NCBI GenBank assembly: GCA_002551355.1
Contig: NTHE01000064.1
Span: 1 to 46,944, forward strand
Origin: Streptomyces sp. man185
GTDB lineage: Bacteria > Actinomycetota > Actinomycetes > Streptomycetales > Streptomycetaceae
Direction: 5' to 3'
Length of the DNA stretch: 46,944 nucleotides
Each line of letters begins with the position of its first letter. Position 1 is the first letter of the stretch. Under the pieces are notes generated by a model. It ran no database searches. It saw only the letters and a list, made by a program, of their open reading frames with translations, and was not told the origin of the DNA. Below, in pieces: positions 34,681 through 46,500 of the stretch. Both the position numbers and the translations under genes were made by a program.

Positions 34681-35052
34681 TCAGCCTGCCGCGGCTATGT
34701 GCTCAGCCGTCGACGCGGCCGTGAGCTCGATGTCTCGCCGTCGTCGCCGGGCCAGCGCCACCCGGCGCTCGGCGGCGGTGAGCCCGCCCCACACTCCGTA
34801 CGGCTCGGGCTGCATGAGCGCGTGCTCCCGGCACTCCACCATGACCGGACACCGGGCGCAGACCTGCTTGGCGGCCTCCTCGCGGGCCAGCCGGGCGGCG
34901 GTCGGCTCCTTCGACGGAGCGAAGAACAGGCCCGCCTCGTCCCGGCGGCAGGCCGCATCGGAATGCCAGGGGCCCGCATCGTCCTCCCGAGCGGGGGTCC
35001 GCTGGGCCGGAACGGCGGCGACCTGCAGAGGCTGATGCGGCGGTTGCAGCAC
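34681..35052 (-). CDS. WhiB-like Fe-S transcription factor
   Basis: A 123-residue Wbl protein. The four cluster cysteines are Cys35, Cys65, Cys68 and Cys74 (CXXC-X5-C), followed by the turn GVWGG at 86-90 and a basic C-terminal tail (RRVALARRRRRD). Such proteins bind a [4Fe-4S] cluster and act with the principal sigma factor. GTG at 35052 has AGGAG seven bases upstream. By position next to glpX and fumarase it may correspond to wblI of S. coelicolor (from memory, not verified). Confidence 0.93.
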   Translation of the reverse strand: MLQPPHQPLQVAAVPAQRTPAREDDAGPWHSDAACRRDEAGLFFAPSKEPTAARLAREEAAKQVCARCPVMVECREHALMQPEPYGVWGGLTAAERRVALARRRRRDIELTAASTAEHIAAAG

Positions 35053-35217
35053 GGGCTACTCCTGACGACGGCTACGGCTACGCGAGCGAGAGTCGATGCT
35101 GCACTCCCTACCCGCTGTGCGTGGGCCTATGCACTGAGTGGCACCGGTGCGCGACTCACCGCAATGCGCCCCCGCGGCATTCTGGCCGATTACCGGAGGT
35201 CGTCCCCTGTGCCGTAT

Positions 35218-35913
35218 TCAGTGGCCGAGGTGTTTACGCAGGTGCTTCTGGAGGTCCGCGACGAACTTGCCCCGTTTCGGCCTCGCTTCCACGCTCCCGA
35301 ACACGGAATAGCCGTTCACCACGACGACCGGCGCTTCCGGATCCGCCGATTCGAGCGTCCGCACCTCGAAGGTGCCGAAGACACCCGTGCCGTTACCGCG
35401 CAGGGAAATGTTCTCCGGGACCCGGACGTCGACGCTGCCGAAGATGGAGGTCGCATTGATGACGGTGTGGCGTTGGCCGAAAAGAGCTTCGGTCAGATCG
35501 ATCTCCACGCTGCCGAAGAGCGCGAAGGCGTTCGTCCGGCCGCCGACCCGCCAACGGCCCTTGCGGGAGGCGCCGCTGAAGACCGCGACGAGATTCTCCG
35601 CGGGGCCGTCGGGACCCTCGGGGCCGTAGGCGTACGGCTGCTGCGCACCCGGGCGGGAGGAGGAACCGGGGGACGCGGGCAGGTCCCGGACCAGCGGCTG
35701 GAGTTCGCCGACGGTCTTGGCCCGGTAGACCAGGTCCACCCGCTCGGCGTGCTCCTCGGCCGTCAGACGGCCCTCGGCCATCGCCTCCCGCAGGATGTCC
35801 GCGATCCGGTCGCGGTCGGCGTCGGAGGCGCGGATGTCATCGCCGTTCAGGACTTCGGCGGGCGGTGGGACGGCCGGCGCGTGGGGCTGCTGGGGCTGCT
35901 TCTCTAGGTCCAC
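35218..35913 (-). CDS. DUF1707 / LiaF-like cell-envelope protein
   Basis: A 231-residue protein with an N-terminal DUF1707 domain (about 25-80: RASDADRDRIADILREAMAEGRLTAEEHAERVD cut short here) and a C-terminal beta-helix-like domain with repeated FGSV motifs (ALFGSVEID, SIFGSVDVR, GVFGTFEV, SVFGSVEA), as in LiaF/VraT-type sensors. It probably acts in envelope-stress regulation or at the membrane; no membrane helix is obvious. It is divergent from fumarase. Confidence 0.85.
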   Translation of the reverse strand: MDLEKQPQQPHAPAVPPPAEVLNGDDIRASDADRDRIADILREAMAEGRLTAEEHAERVDLVYRAKTVGELQPLVRDLPASPGSSSRPGAQQPYAYGPEGPDGPAENLVAVFSGASRKGRWRVGGRTNAFALFGSVEIDLTEALFGQRHTVINATSIFGSVDVRVPENISLRGNGTGVFGTFEVRTLESADPEAPVVVVNGYSVFGSVEARPKRGKFVADLQKHLRKHLGH

Positions 35914-35983
35914 CGGCCCAGCGTACCCAAACGCGATAGATCGCGACTACCCCTCCAACCGGCGCGCCCCGCCGAGGGTGTGT

Positions 35984-36002
35984 CCAGGTGAGCCTTACCT
36001 CA
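35984..36002. promoter_or_regulatory. Iron-box-like operator (DmdR/IdeR type)
   Basis: The minus-strand reading TGAGGTAAGGCTCACCTGG agrees at 15 of 19 positions with the actinobacterial iron box TTAGGTTAGGCTCACCTAA. It sits 88 bases before the fumarase start and about 70 before the divergent DUF1707 gene. Iron control of an iron-sulfur fumarase is biologically reasonable (inference). Confidence 0.55.
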
Positions 36003-36090
36003 CAGGATCCGCCCGAAGGCGGCGTTCTACCCTGGTGGATGCGCTGCCCGAGGGAGGTCAGCCACTGTCGCCGAGTGAGGAATGGCCGTC

Positions 36091-37761
<1,671 letters not shown>

Positions 37762-37784
37762 CCCCGATCCGTACGCGCAGGAGG

Positions 37785-37808
37785 GGGCCCGTCCGTGCGG
37801 ACGGGCCC
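37785..37808 (+). terminator. Fumarase terminator
   Basis: GGGCCCGTCC and GGACGGGCCC form a perfect 10-bp stem with GTGC loop, 24 bases after the fumarase stop, followed by TTCG. Confidence 0.85.
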
Positions 37809-37813
37809 TTCGT

Positions 37814-37924
37814 GCGTGTTCCGTCGCCCCGTCGCGTGTTCCGTCGCCCCGTCGCGTGCTCGGTCGCTCTTCGCGTGCTCGGTCGCTCTTCGCGTGCTCG
37901 GTCGCTCCGTCGCGTCCTCAGCCG
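37814..37924. repeat. Minisatellite of five 19-20 bp units plus a partial
   Basis: Units at 37814, 37834, 37854, 37873 and 37892, plus a partial at 37912, start GCGTGTTCCGTCGCC or GCGTGCTCGGTCGCT. Units 1-2 are identical, 3-4 are identical (19 bp), and 5 is a hybrid. It lies between fumarase and the end of the LuxR-type gene and runs into that gene's stop. Confidence 0.9.
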
Positions 37925-38919
37925 TCCAGCAGGCCCGACGTCGCGACCAGATAGCCGAGTTGCGCCCGGCTGTTGCTGCCCAGTTGCTCGGAGACCTTGC
38001 GCATGTGCTCGGCGACGCTGCGGCGGCTCATGCCGATCCGGCGGGCGATGGCGGCGTCCGTCTCGCCGTTGACGACGGCCTGGAGGATGGCGCGCTGGAG
38101 GTCGGAGGTGACGACGGGGGTGCGCAGCGGCGCGCGTTCGGGGCGGACCGGGACCGCGCGGGACCACGCCTCGTCGAAGTGGCGGACCAGGAAGCGGACC
38201 AGGGACGGGTGCTGGACGCACAGGGCGCTGTTCGGTTCGTCGGAGAACGGGATGAAGGCGAGGTCCCGGTCGAAGACGATGAACCGGTCCACGACCTCGG
38301 CGAGGGTCCTGACCTCGGCTCCCTCGGCGGTCACCTGCTCGATGTAGGCGAGGGTGGTGCGGTCCGAGCGGACGGTGTGCTGGTAGAGGGTGCGCTGCCG
38401 GATGCCGCGCCGGAGGTTGCCCAGGTCGCGCGGGAGCGACTTCTCCAGGACGTGGGCCGGGCGTCCGCCGCCGGGGTGGGCGGTGCGGACCTCGGCGTGG
38501 CAGCCGCTGACCCCGGCCTCCAGAGCTTTGCTGATGACGGCCTCGCCGGAGAGCCGGGTGAGGGCCGGGCGTTCCTGCCGGTGCACCTCGGCGTAGAGGC
38601 CCTCGAAGGCGGCGAGGGTGGCGCGGGCGGAGCGCAGGGTGCGGCGCTGCTCGACGATCGCCTCCTCGATCGGGGCGAGTGCGGCGAACGAAGCGGTCTC
38701 CGGCGGCACGGGGACGAGGTGGCCGGGCGCGTCCTGGTCGGCCACCATCAGGTGCAGGGAGCGCAGACAGGCAGGTGCGGCGGCGGCCGGGAGGCGGCCC
38801 TGCGTCAGCGCACGGCGATAGGTCGCGAGCGCCGCCTCGCAGGGTTGTTCCGGTATCGACCGGTCCGAGGGTGATTCACGGCAATCACATACCGGTGAGG
38901 GGGAATGATCGTCCTTCAC
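37918..38919 (-). CDS. LuxR-type regulator of the PKS-NRPS cluster
   Basis: A 333-residue regulator of the same architecture as the one at 16661-17668. An N-terminal region carries EAALATYRRALTQGRL, the middle domain carries YQHTVRSDRTTLAYIEQVTA, GAEVRTLAEVVDRFIVFDRD and VRFLVRHFDEAWSRA, and the C-terminal LuxR helix-turn-helix is DAAIARRIGMSRRSVAEHM. The GTG start at 38919 lies only four bases from the ATG at 38924 of the divergent MFS gene, so one of the two true starts is probably further in. It is likely the pathway-specific regulator. Confidence 0.87.
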   Translation of the reverse strand: MKDDHSPSPVCDCRESPSDRSIPEQPCEAALATYRRALTQGRLPAAAAPACLRSLHLMVADQDAPGHLVPVPPETASFAALAPIEEAIVEQRRTLRSARATLAAFEGLYAEVHRQERPALTRLSGEAVISKALEAGVSGCHAEVRTAHPGGGRPAHVLEKSLPRDLGNLRRGIRQRTLYQHTVRSDRTTLAYIEQVTAEGAEVRTLAEVVDRFIVFDRDLAFIPFSDEPNSALCVQHPSLVRFLVRHFDEAWSRAVPVRPERAPLRTPVVTSDLQRAILQAVVNGETDAAIARRIGMSRRSVAEHMRKVSEQLGSNSRAQLGYLVATSGLLDG

Positions 38920-38923
38920 AAGG

Positions 38924-40417
38924 ATGCAGATTACCTTTGTGCAATCGGGAGCACTCCGCCCGGCACCCGCGCTCGACGAGTATGTGTCGGTGACATCTGA
39001 AATCGGGAGTGCGGACGGGCCGAAGGCGGACGAGCCGGAGGGCGGATCTCGGAAGACCCGGGAGACCGCGGTCTCCGAGCGCCGTTTCCGATTCCTCGTG
39101 GCCGGTTACGCGGTGTCTTCCTACGGCACATTCCTGAATATGGTGGCGCTCAATCTCTTCGTCTACGAGACGACGGGCCGGGCGTTGGCCATGGGGCTGT
39201 TCATGGCGGTGCGGCTGGCCTCCGGATTCGTCGCCGGTCTGGTCGTGGGCGGACTGCTCGCCCGGTTCACCGCGAAAAGCATCATGCTGTGGGCGAATGT
39301 CGGCCAGGGCGCCGTGATGCTGGTGCTCATCCTGGCGCCGGACTCTCTCGTGACCGGGGCGCTGATGGCCGTCTCGGTGGTGATCGGGGCCTGCGGAACG
39401 CTGTTCATGGTCGCGTTGCGCAGTTCGATCCCGGAGATGGTCGGCGAGGACCGCAGGGCCTGGGCGAACTCCCTGTCGATCACCGGACGTTCGCTGGCCA
39501 TGGTGGCGGGCTTCGCCTCGGCGGGCGTGGTGGTGTCCCTCGTCGGGTACACCGCAGCCTTCCTGCTCGACATGGCGACGTTCGTGGTCTGCGCGGTGAC
39601 GGTGGCCCTGCTGCCGATCGCCGGCGGCAAGGGGGCGGGCAGCGCCGCCGCCCCCGAGGCCTCCGGGAGCGCAGAGGACGCTTCCGGAGCCGGGAAGCGC
39701 GGGCGGCGGTGGAAGCCCGTGGCCTTCCTGGCGCTCGCCGCCGCTCCCGGTCTGGGGCTGATGGTGGCTCTGCGCGGGGTGGACGCGTTCGGCTCCTCGT
39801 CCCACAACGCTGCGCTGCCGATCTACTCCACCTCGCTGGACGCATCGAATCCGGCGGTGTTCGTCAGTGCGTTCTGGTGTGTGTGGGCGCTCGGCAACAT
39901 CGGCGCCCAGCAGGTGATCCAGCGGTACGCGCAGCGCACCGGCCGCTCGGTGGGGGCGCTCGGATTCGGCTACGGCACGGTGGTGATGTCGGCGGCGTTC
40001 ATCGCGGCGTTCGCCGGGTTCCCGCTGGCGGTCACGGCGGTGATCGCGCTGATCGCGGGGGCCGCGGACGGCCTCACCGAGGTCGCGTACACCTCGCATC
40101 TCCAGACACTTCCGGCCACGTTGCGCGGTCATGCCTTCGGTCTTTCGGCCACGTTCGAGAACCTCGGTTTCGGCGTCGGCATGATCCTGGTGGCGGCGGC
40201 CCTCGACCGGTTCTCCCCGCTGGCCGTGGTGGGCTGGTCCCACGGCGCCGCCATCGTCGTCGCCGTGGTGTTCCTGCTGAGGGTGGCGTCGCTGCGGCGG
40301 GCGGAGCCTGCGGGGCCGATGGGGCGGGCGGGGCGTACGGGGCTGGGAAAGGACGAAGCCGTTGAGGGACGACCGGATCGCGGTGATCGGGACGGCGCTG
40401 AGGTTTCCCGGGGCTGA
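38924..40417 (+). CDS. MFS transporter of the PKS-NRPS cluster
   Basis: A 497-residue (at most) MFS protein with about 12 helices beginning near residue 55 (FRFLVAGYAVSSYGTFLNMVA); the charged head before that is not membrane. It looks like the MFS_3 (enterobactin/macrolide) efflux group. GTG at 38984 or 38990 may be the true start and would leave about 65-70 bases for promoters. It overlaps the PKS TTG start by 56 bases in another frame, so it is probably co-transcribed and exports the product. Confidence 0.85.
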   Translation: MQITFVQSGALRPAPALDEYVSVTSEIGSADGPKADEPEGGSRKTRETAVSERRFRFLVAGYAVSSYGTFLNMVALNLFVYETTGRALAMGLFMAVRLASGFVAGLVVGGLLARFTAKSIMLWANVGQGAVMLVLILAPDSLVTGALMAVSVVIGACGTLFMVALRSSIPEMVGEDRRAWANSLSITGRSLAMVAGFASAGVVVSLVGYTAAFLLDMATFVVCAVTVALLPIAGGKGAGSAAAPEASGSAEDASGAGKRGRRWKPVAFLALAAAPGLGLMVALRGVDAFGSSSHNAALPIYSTSLDASNPAVFVSAFWCVWALGNIGAQQVIQRYAQRTGRSVGALGFGYGTVVMSAAFIAAFAGFPLAVTAVIALIAGAADGLTEVAYTSHLQTLPATLRGHAFGLSATFENLGFGVGMILVAAALDRFSPLAVVGWSHGAAIVVAVVFLLRVASLRRAEPAGPMGRAGRTGLGKDEAVEGRPDRGDRDGAEVSRG

Positions 40418-43400
40418 CACCCCCGAGGCCTACTGGCGCGGCATCCGGGCGGGCACGAGCCGCGTACGCCGGTTCACCCGGGCCGAGTTCGCCGCGGCGG
40501 GGGTCCCGGCGGCGGTGTACGAGCAGCCGGGGTTCGGCGGGGCGAGCGCGCTCCTGGCGGAGGTGGACGGCTTCGACGCCGGGTGCTTCGGGATGAGCGG
40601 GCGGGAGGCGGAACTCACCGATCCGCAGCAGCGGCTGTTCCTGGAGTGCTGCTTCCACGCCCTGGAGGACGGGGGGTACACGGACGAGGGCCGCGGCGAG
40701 GACTCCGTGCGGATCGGGGTGTACGGCAGTTCCGGCTATCGCCTGTACTCACTGCACAGCTATCTGGCGGCGAACCTGGCGGCGGAGGCCGGCTCGGGCG
40801 ACTGGATGACCGCCAAGCAGGTCCAGGTCGGCAACTACACCGACTTCACCGCCACCCGGGCCGCCTTCCGGCTCGGTCTGACCGGGCCCGCGCTGACGGT
40901 GTCCACGGCCTGTTCCAGCGCCCTGGTATCGGTCCATCTGGCCTGCCAGGCGCTGCGCGCCGGGGACGCGGACCTGATGCTGGTGGGCTCGGCCGCCCTG
41001 CATCTGCCGCAGGTCACCGGCCAGGTCCCGGTGAAGGGCTCCACCCTCTCCCCCACCGGCGCTGTCCGGGCGTTCGACGCGGACGCCGACGGCACGGTCG
41101 GCGGGAACGGGGCCGCCGCCGTCCTCCTGAAGCCGCTGGAGCGGGCGCTGGCCGACGGCGACACCGTGCACGCCGTGATCCTGGGCTCGGCGGTCACCAA
41201 CGACGGTGCGGGCAAACGGGGGTTCGCCGCCCCCGGGGTCGCCGGGCAGCGGGACGCGGTGCTCGGGGCGCTGCGCGCGGCGGGGGTGGACGCGGCGTCC
41301 ATCGGCTATGTGGAGGCGCACGGCACGGGCACGCTGAAGGGCGACCCGATCGAGTTCACCGCCCTGACCGAGGCGTTCCGCGCGCACACCGACCGGACCG
41401 GGTTCTGCGCGCTCGGCTCGACGAAGCCGGCCATCGGCCACCTGGACAGCGCGGCGGGGCTCGCGGGACTGATCAAGGCCGTCGAGGTGCTGCGGCACGG
41501 GGTCGTCCCGCCGCTGGTGAACTTCACCCGGCCCAACCCGGCGCTGGCGGTGGACGACAGCCCGTTCCTGCTGCCGGTACGGGAGGGGGCCTGGCCGCTG
41601 GCGGGGGTGCGGCGAGCCGGTGTGCATTCCATCGGCATGGGCGGTACGAACGCTCACGTGGTCCTGGAGCAGGCGCCGAAGGCCGTGCCCCCCGCGCCCG
41701 CCGAAGCCACCGTGCCCGCGCTGCTGCCACTGTCGGCCGCCGACGGGGACGCGCTGCGGGCGTACGCCACCGCGCTGCGGGACCGCCTGGCGGGCGAGGC
41801 GCCCCCCTCCCCCGCCGATCTGCTGACCACCACCGCGCTCGGGCGGCGGCTCCTGCCGCACCGGCTGGTGGTCACGGCCGCGGACCCGGTGGCCGGGCTG
41901 GAGGCGTTCCTGTCCGGGGCCCCGGCGGGCGATGCGTACACCGCCGGGGTCGTCGGGGCCGCACAGCAAACGGTGTTCCTGTTCAGCGGGCAGGGCGGCG
42001 GGCATCCGGGCATGGGCGGGGAACTCGCCGCGCGCTTCCCGGTGGTGGCCCAGGTGCTGGAGGCCTGCGCCCGGGTGTACGCGGAGGAGACCGGCCGGGA
42101 CGACTTCCTGGACCGGGTCGTCGTCGGCCGGGGGCCCGAGCGCTGGGACACCGCCTTCGCGCAGCCAGCCCTGTTCGCCCTCCAGCTCGCCCAGGCCCGG
42201 CTGTGGGAGCGGCTCGGGGTCACCCCCGCCCGGGTGGCCGGGCACAGCGTCGGCGCGTACGCGGCGCTCTGCGTGGCCGGGGCGCTGGACGCCGAGGACG
42301 CGATGCGGCTGGTCTGCGGGCGCGGGCGGCTGATGCGGGATCGGTCCGCCCCGGGCGCGATGGTCGCCGCGTTCGTCCCCCGGGCCCGGGTGCGGGAGCT
42401 GCTGGCCGCCGTCCCCGGTCTTGAGCTCGCCGTGGTCAACGGGGCGTGCCACCACGTTCTGGGCGGAACCCCGGAAGCGGTGGGCGCGGTCCGGGGAATG
42501 CTGGCCGCGCGGGGGGAACCGTTCGAGGTGCTGGCGGTGGACCGGGCGTTCCACACGGCGTTGCTGGAGCCGATGCTGGAGGAGTTCGGGCTGCTCGCCG
42601 GGAAGACGGAACTGCGCCCGGTGCAGACGGAGTTCGTTGACGCGATCGACGGTACGGCACGCCCCGTCGGGTGGCGGCCGGACGCCGCCTACCTGATCGC
42701 GCAGGCCCGCCGGACGGCTGACTTCGCCGCTGTTCTCGGGGAGTTGGACGGGTCCCCGCTGCTGCTGGAGCTGGGCCCGTCCGCCGTGCTGACAGGGCTG
42801 GTCCGCCGGTCGTCGCCGGACGCGGTCTGCGTGCCGACGCGCGACTGGGAGCGGGCGGTGGCCGCGCTGCACTGCGCCGGGGCCGAGGTGGACTGGGCCA
42901 CGCTGCTCGACGGCTGCGGCGGCCGGCGCGTCCGGCTGCCCACGTACCCCTTCCAGCGACGCTCCCACTGGCGGGGCCCGGCCCCGTACGCACCCCCGGC
43001 ACCGCTCGTATCGCCGCCCGCCCCGCCCGGCGGGCCCACTCGCCCATCCCCACGCACGACGGAGGACCGCATGACCGAACAGGCCGTACTGGACAGGGTG
43101 CTGAAGCTGACCGCGCGCCATCTCGGCCACCGTCCCGACGAGGTCGCCGCCGATCGCACCTTCGTCGGACTCGGCGCGGACTCGCTCCAGCTCATCGGGA
43201 TGGTGCGGCAGTTGGAGGCCGAGTTCGGCACGGAGATCAGCATGCGGGAGATCCTGGAAGAGGCGGGCACGCCCCGGCTGACGGCCGCGCTGATAGCCGG
43301 GCGGGCGACGCCCGCGACGACGCCGTTGGTGGTCGTGGGGCCGGCGCCTTCCCCCGTGACCGAGACCGTCTTCCCCGGAGCGCCCGTCACAGACCGGCCC

Positions 43401-43598
43401 GTCACTGGCCGCCCCGAAGCCGACCGGCCCGCGGCGGGCGCGCCCGCCGCGGACGCGCCCGTCCACGCCACCCGGGCCGAGGTGGACGCCCTCTCCGAGC
43501 AGATACGTCAACTGGCAGAGACTCAGGCGGCGATGCTCACCCAGCTTTCCGAGGCCGTCGCGCTGCTGACCGCCCGCACCGGGGCGGAGACCCGATGA
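40362..43598 (+). CDS. Type I PKS, KS-AT-ACP, no reductive domains
   Basis: A 1078-residue single extension module. KS spans about 3-430 with the active Cys in TACSSA near 183, HGTGT near 321 and GHLDSAAG near 362, so it condenses. AT spans about 535-850 with GHSVG near 627 and RAFH near 727, the His-Phe pattern of malonyl rather than methylmalonyl selection. ACP is around 905-975, with the phosphopantetheine Ser in GADSLQLIG. A helical docking tail (about 1030-1078) follows. There is no KR, so a beta-ketoacyl product is passed on. TTG at 40362 with GGAAAGGA upstream is the likely start; GTG 40383 would cut into the KS. The KS has no loading domain, so the starter comes from another protein. 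Stop overlaps the next ATG (ATGA). Confidence 0.95.
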   Translation: MRDDRIAVIGTALRFPGADTPEAYWRGIRAGTSRVRRFTRAEFAAAGVPAAVYEQPGFGGASALLAEVDGFDAGCFGMSGREAELTDPQQRLFLECCFHALEDGGYTDEGRGEDSVRIGVYGSSGYRLYSLHSYLAANLAAEAGSGDWMTAKQVQVGNYTDFTATRAAFRLGLTGPALTVSTACSSALVSVHLACQALRAGDADLMLVGSAALHLPQVTGQVPVKGSTLSPTGAVRAFDADADGTVGGNGAAAVLLKPLERALADGDTVHAVILGSAVTNDGAGKRGFAAPGVAGQRDAVLGALRAAGVDAASIGYVEAHGTGTLKGDPIEFTALTEAFRAHTDRTGFCALGSTKPAIGHLDSAAGLAGLIKAVEVLRHGVVPPLVNFTRPNPALAVDDSPFLLPVREGAWPLAGVRRAGVHSIGMGGTNAHVVLEQAPKAVPPAPAEATVPALLPLSAADGDALRAYATALRDRLAGEAPPSPADLLTTTALGRRLLPHRLVVTAADPVAGLEAFLSGAPAGDAYTAGVVGAAQQTVFLFSGQGGGHPGMGGELAARFPVVAQVLEACARVYAEETGRDDFLDRVVVGRGPERWDTAFAQPALFALQLAQARLWERLGVTPARVAGHSVGAYAALCVAGALDAEDAMRLVCGRGRLMRDRSAPGAMVAAFVPRARVRELLAAVPGLELAVVNGACHHVLGGTPEAVGAVRGMLAARGEPFEVLAVDRAFHTALLEPMLEEFGLLAGKTELRPVQTEFVDAIDGTARPVGWRPDAAYLIAQARRTADFAAVLGELDGSPLLLELGPSAVLTGLVRRSSPDAVCVPTRDWERAVAALHCAGAEVDWATLLDGCGGRRVRLPTYPFQRRSHWRGPAPYAPPAPLVSPPAPPGGPTRPSPRTTEDRMTEQAVLDRVLKLTARHLGHRPDEVAADRTFVGLGADSLQLIGMVRQLEAEFGTEISMREILEEAGTPRLTAALIAGRATPATTPLVVVGPAPSPVTETVFPGAPVTDRPVTGRPEADRPAAGAPAADAPVHATRAEVDALSEQIRQLAETQAAMLTQLSEAVALLTARTGAETR

Positions 43599-46500
43599 GC
43601 GCGGAGGTACGCACCCCGGCCGGGCCCACCGCCGCCGACGCCGTGGCCAGGGCGGCGGAGCTGTCCCGTGCGCTCACCGCGCAGCTCGCGGCCGCCCGCG
43701 GCCGGCTCCCGGCGGACGAAGCGAAGCCCGCCGCCGGGGAGCGTGCGCACGGCCCCCGGCTCGTCGTGGACGCGGCGGGCGGAATGGCCGGGGCGGGGGC
43801 CGACGAAGCCCAGCGGGCCCACACCTCATCGCTGGTCCAGCGGTTCACCGAGCGCACCCGCACCTCCAAGGAGCTGGCCCAGCAGCACCGTTCCACGCTC
43901 GCCGACAGCCGGGCCGTCGTGGGCTTCCGGGACGCCACCAAGGAGATGCTGTACCCGATCGCGGCCCGCTCGGCGCACGGCTCCCGGCTGGTCGACGTGG
44001 ACGGCAACGCGTACACCGACATCACCATGGGCTTCGGCGCGCTGCTGCTGGGCCATGAGGCGGAGCCCGTCACCGAGGCCGTGCGCCGCCATCTCGCCGA
44101 CGGGCTGCGCTTCGGCCCCCGGTCCCCCGACACCGGGGAGGCGGCGGCCCTGCTCGCTTCGCTGACCGGCCTGGAGCGGGTCGCCTTCGCCTCGTCCGGT
44201 ACGGAGGCGAACTCGGCGGCGATCCGGCTGGCCCGGGCCGCGACCGGACGCGACAAGGTCGTCATGTTCCGGGGCTCGTACCACGGGCACATCGACTCCG
44301 TGCTGGGCCGCCCCGGCGGCCCCGGTCGGCACGCGGTGCCCGTCTCCCGGGGCATCCCGGACAGCGCGGTGGCGGAGCTGATCGTGCTGGAGTACGGGGA
44401 GCAGGAGTCCCTGGAGGCGATCGACGCCCTCGGCGACACGATCGCGGCCGTCCTCGTCGAGCCCGTGCAGTGCCGCAACCCCGGCCTGCGGCCCGTGGAG
44501 TTCGTGCGTGCGCTGCGTGAACTCACTTCGCGCCGGGGCATCGTGCTGCTCTTCGACGAGATGCTGACCGGGCTGCGGCCCCACCAGCGCGGCGCGCAGG
44601 CGCACTTCGGGGTGGTGCCGGATCTCGCCACGTACGGCAAAGCGCTCGGCGCGGGCTTCCCGGTCGGCGCGGTGGCGGGGCGGGCGGATCTGCTCGACGG
44701 GGTGGACGGCGGGTTCTGGCGGTACGGGGAGCCCGGCGGGCCCTCGCGCGAGACCACGTTCATCGGCGGCACGTACATGCAGCACCCGCTGTCGATGGCG
44801 GCGGCCCGCGCGGTGCTCACCCACCTCACCGAGCAGGGCCCCGGACTCCAGAGCGGACTGAACGCCCGCACCCAGGCGCTCGCGGACCGGCTCAACGCCT
44901 TCTTCCGCGACGAGGAGTTCCCGCTGGAGGTGGCCCACTTCGGGTCGATGTTCCGGTTCAGGCACCGCGCCGACCTGGAGTTGCTCTACCACCACCTCCA
45001 ACTGCGCGGCGTGTACGTGTGGGAGTGGCGCAGCTTCTATCTGTCCACCGCCCACACCGAGGAGGACGTGAACCGGGTCGCGGAGGCTGTGGAGGGATCG
45101 CTGCGCGAGCTGCGCGACGGCGGGTTCTTTCCCCGCTCCGCGCCTCGCCCGGTGACCGTGAGACCGGTCGAAGTCCCCCGACGCGCACCCGACTTCGGTG
45201 TCTACTTCTTCGGCGACTACCCCGAGACGGAAGAAGCCGCCGAGGCGGCCGGGACCGGTACTCCGGAGGCGTACGACACCCTCTTCGAGACCGCGCGCTT
45301 CGCCGACGAGCACGGGTTCTCCTCCGTCTGGCTGCCCGAGCGGCACTTCGACTCCTTCGGCGGACTCTTCCCGAACCCCGCCGTGCTCGCTTCCGCCGTG
45401 GCCCGGGAGACCGAGCGCGTCCGGATCAACGCGGGCTCGGTGGTCCTTCCGCTGCACGATCCGGTGCGGGTCGCCGAGGAGTGGTCGGTGGTCGACAACC
45501 TCTCCGGCGGCCGGGTCGGCATCGGCTGCGCCACCGGCTGGCACGCCCGGGACTTCGCCCTGCACCCGGACCGGTTCGCGGACCGGCGGCGGATCGCCTT
45601 CGACCACCTCGACGAGGTGCGCCGGCTGTGGAGCGGGGAGCCGGTGCGGCGGCGCACGGGCGAGGGCGCGGAGGCGGAGATCCGGATCCGCCCGCGTCCG
45701 GTGCAGCAGGAGCCGCCGTTCTTCCTGGCCACCTCCGGTCAGCGGGCGTCGTACGAGGAGGCGGCCCGGCGCGGGCTCGGGGTCGTCACCAACCTGATGA
45801 GCCAGACCGTGGAAGAGCTGGCCGCGAACATCGCGCACTACCGGCGTACGCGGGCGGCGTGCGGGCTCGACCCGGCGGCTGGGCGGGTGACGGTGCTGGT
45901 GCACACGTATCTCGGCGACGACCACGCCACCGCCCGGGCGGACGCGCTGGAGCCGATGGTGCGCTACCTGCGGTCCTCGCTGCTGATGCGCTCGGCGGCG
46001 ACGGCGGCCGGGCAGCGGCGTGAGGACGTGGCGGCGGCGAGCGGGGAGGACCTGGACTACCTGTTCCGCCGGGCCTACGACCGCTACTGCGACCAGCGGG
46101 CCCTGATCGGCACGCCGGACAGCGTCGCCCCGTTCGTGTCCGCGCTCAACGGGGCCGGGGTGGACGAGATCGCCGCGCTGGTCGACTTCGGGATGGACCG
46201 GGAACGGCTGCGGTCGGGTCTTGAGCGGCTGGACGTCCTGCGCCGCCGGACGCGGGAGCAGGACCCCCGGGGCCCGGTGCCGGAGACCGCCGCCCCCGCC
46301 ACCTCGGCGCAGCGACGGCTGTGGCTGGCCGCGCAGTTGATGCAGAACCCGGCGGCGTACAACGAGACCCAGGCCGTGCGGCTGCGCGGTCCGCTGGACG
46401 TGCCGGCGCTGCGCGCGGCGGTCGACGGTCTGGTCGAACGGCACGCGGGCCTGCGCACGGTGTTCCGGGGCGAGGACGAGGTGGGCGTCGTCCAGGTCGT

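Noticed and set aside
37814..37924. CRISPR-like array
   Set aside because: Units are contiguous 19-20 bp tandem repeats with no spacers and no cas genes.
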